DNA of 64,000 nucleotides. Source: Spinacia oleracea (lineage: Eukaryota; Streptophyta; Magnoliopsida; Caryophyllales; Amaranthaceae). Location: NCBI RefSeq assembly GCF_020520425.1, contig NC_079487.1, positions 89,595,141 through 89,659,140 on the forward strand. The letters run 5' to 3'. Position 1 is the first letter of the stretch, and every line of letters begins with the position of its first letter. A model generated the notes under the pieces. It searched no databases. It saw nothing but the letters and a program-made list of their open reading frames with translations, and was not told where the DNA came from. A program made the translations under genes and the position numbers. This document shows positions 62,231 to 64,000 of this stretch, piece after piece.

Positions 62231-62567
62231 CAATGCTGAACCGGAAAAAAAAAATTACTTCTCTTTCTCCCTTAATTACGTGGACGGTATGGTGGAAAAT
62301 AACTTAAAAAGTAACGTATTTAGGGAATTATTGGATCTTTATGCAATATTGAAGGAAATCGCTCATATGTTGAATAAAAAAACACAAGAAATAAAAAATT
62401 GTAAATTACTTTGTGTTGTTTTCACATTTTGGTTTTAGTTTTATAAGAAACATATAATTAAAAACAAAAAAATAATAAAGAACGAGCCCTAATCATTTGT
62501 TAGACTGTCCTTATAAAACGTTCAATTTCCCACATAATAACCCATCAACAACCCGCTCACCCCATTA

Positions 62568-62889
62568 GAGCATCTTTAATGGTAACCAAATTGGTAAACT
62601 GTTTTTATTTTCCATGTCAGATTTTCATGCTACTATTTTATCCATGTGTAATTTGCTTCAATGCGCAGCAAGTTGCTTGCAGCTTTTAATCGTTTTTTTG
62701 TTTTTATTCAATTCACGTGCTTATCAAATAAATATTTTTTTCCGTTCTTTTTTTCCAAAGGTAATTAGTTTTGTAGAACTAATTTGCTTAACTTGCTCAT
62801 TGCTCATATGTACTCAAATAATTGGCTAGTAGCTAAACATTTCATGAAAATTACAAGCTAGTCCCTTCACGTAACCATTGGAGATGCTC
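62568..62889. mobile_element. MITE with GAGCATCT ends
   Basis: About 322 bp, starting GAGCATCTTTAATGGTAACC and ending GTAACCATTGGAGATGCTC. Ends of this kind are common in plant Harbinger- or hAT-related MITEs. The interior is AT-rich and noncoding. The target duplication is unclear. Confidence 0.75.
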
Positions 62890-63471
62890 TTGAGCGCCCT
62901 TGAACGTGACCCAGTAAAAACCCAACAATTTAAAAAATTAACGGGCTGGCTCAGGGCTTTTAATAGGGCCCCGGGCCCATTAAACAGGTCTACTCTTGGA
63001 GAGTACGATATTTGGATTTTTCCGATTGGCCAAACACCTGGTAGAAAAAATTGAGGGGTAGGACTCGTAGGAGGTTTAATAAGGAGTAGCCTCGCCCGCA
63101 AAATCCACCACCACAACAGGGAGGCAAAGCGCGCTCTCCTCTCCCCTCTCCCCTCTCCGTTCTTCCAGAATTTCTGGAGCAACCTCCCTCCCAATTTGAT
63201 GGGTCCCTTTTTTCTTTAACAACTGAATCTCGCTAGTTCTCATTCGTCCAACATTATCGCCAATTTTGGCTGAACTGTCCTCCGAGGAAACTTTTCTCAT
63301 CCTTCAATATACAGAGTAGTTAATTTTGGGATTTGAAAATTGATTGTTTTTGGGAACCTTCTTGTGAATTTCTGCCTATATTAGAGCTGTTGGATTATTT
63401 GTAGGGATTTTTGTGTCTCGGAGGATCTGGTAACTCTGTGATTTCTGTAATAATCGGCTAGGGTTTAAGGC
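62890..63471 (+). promoter_or_regulatory. Probable promoter and 5'UTR of the gene at 63472
   Basis: Noncoding DNA upstream of the ATG. A CT-rich tract CTCTCCTCTCCCCTCTCCCC near 63130-63155 resembles a plant core-promoter Y patch or leader. No clear TATA box. Transcript start unknown. Confidence 0.4.
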
Positions 63472-63606
63472 ATGGAGGGCGAAAATCGAGATGGGGGAAG
63501 CACGTTTAGGGTTAATTTCAGTGACGAAGGAGCCGCGAAACTAGCAGCGCTATTGACGGATACGTTGAAAGAATACATGGGTGATGACGTTGATGATACT
63601 CTCGTG
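63472..63606 (+). CDS. First coding exon of a gene running off the window (PWI-like N-terminus?)
   Basis: ATG at 63472 opens 45 codons (MEGENRDGGSTFRVNFSDEG...DDTLV) ending at a donor GTG-GTATGG in phase 0; the next 394 bases look intronic. The phrase FRVNFSDEGAAKLAALLTDT and the ending DDTLV recall the N-terminal PWI-like helical domain of plant CCCH zinc-finger proteins related to the nuclear poly(A)-binding Nab2/ZC3H14 group. That resemblance is from memory, and the zinc fingers would lie outside the window. The gene itself is likely because codons are clean and the donor fits; the product is a tentative guess. Confidence 0.55.
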
Positions 63607-64000
63607 GTATGGATTAAATTGAATTAGATTGGATTGCATTTTTATCTGCGCGGTTCCGTTTCACGGTGTTTGTCCAGATCTTTGATTATTTTGTTTATTA
63701 AATTACTGAACTAGACCCTTGCCATCTGCAATTCATGATGTTGTTAGAACCTTTGGCCCTAATTATTTTCATTTGGAGAAGCATGGGAACTTGATTACTC
63801 ATTGTTAGTCTAAAAGCATATTTCTTATGCATTCTCAATTGAATACCTTATATACACAACTTAGACTGATGATCTGCTTGTTGTTCATGGAAGCTTCTAA
63901 GCTTTTACCCTTCCATGTTGGCTGGCTCATTGAATATTATGCTGGGTTTGAGGATCACTATTCTCGTGTCAGCTTGGTAGTTGCTAGTCCCTTGTAAGAA
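63607..64000 (+). other. Intron of the terminal gene
   Basis: AT-rich, T-rich sequence from the GTATGG donor to the window end. No further exon is recognised. Confidence 0.5.

Larger units (their letters stand above)
61571..62375. mobile_element. Foldback element carrying two tRNA-like sequences and six short palindromes
   Basis: The ends are inverted copies of about 110 bp: ATGTTGAAGAGCGATTTCCT at 61572 faces AGGAAATCGCTCATATGTTG at 62353, and ACCATACCGTCCACGT faces ACGTGGACGGTATGGT. Inside are six copies of a palindrome of the type AACCGCTATCTGAGATAGCG and two tRNA-Arg-like sequences. No transposase is encoded. Element boundaries are approximate and no certain target duplication was found. 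Confidence 0.75.

Overview
The window reads as nuclear DNA of a flowering plant, most likely a eudicot. The evidence is spliced plant genes (a RABA5a-type Rab GTPase, a CIPK kinase relic), Stowaway-type MITEs, and Ty1/copia and Ty3/gypsy LTR retrotransposons. I cannot name the species from sequence alone. No bacterial operon, CRISPR array, virus or toxin gene is present.

Left host flank (1-4871): a 43-bp tandem array, a 169-bp tandem duplication, and an intron-containing C-terminal fragment of a CBL-interacting protein kinase that is clearly dead. The remaining 2.3 kb is AT-rich and featureless.

Centre (4872-52818): a five-level nest of LTR retrotransposons. A is copia on the minus strand (4872-52818). 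Its leader contains B, a gypsy gag-protease-only element on the minus strand (13186-50919, TSD GGTAT). B's gag contains C, copia on the plus strand (18890-50000, TSD GTCTC). C's gag contains D, copia on the minus strand (23193-43968, TSD ACGGG). D's reverse transcriptase region contains E, copia on the minus strand (26117-36358, TSD ATGGA). With nested inserts removed, A, C, D and E are about 10.2-10.5 kb each. They belong to one family: LTRs of about 1.35-1.40 kb (TGAAGG...CTAACA), a tRNA-Met-like PBS, a long leader with a GC-rich island, one gag-pol frame of about 1,320 codons, and an 0.85-kb 3' noncoding segment. A, C and D are broken by a few stops or frameshifts. E has near-identical LTRs and a perfect TSD around a ruined coding core, so it was probably mobilised in trans. 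A has unlike LTRs and no TSD, which suggests recombination between elements.

Right host flank (52819-64000): a cluster of MITE and foldback elements, then a two-coding-exon RABA5a-like gene (CDS 57968-60138, plus strand) with a probable 2.7-kb 5'UTR intron and a MITE in its coding intron. Next come a foldback element carrying two tRNA-Arg-like sequences and six copies of a short palindrome, another MITE, and the first coding exon of a further gene that runs off the end.

I found no clearly new multi-gene system. The most unusual items are the tRNA-bearing foldback element, the E element (good cis signals, dead core), the chimeric A element, and a CCATGG-centred palindromic array inside a foldback transposon.
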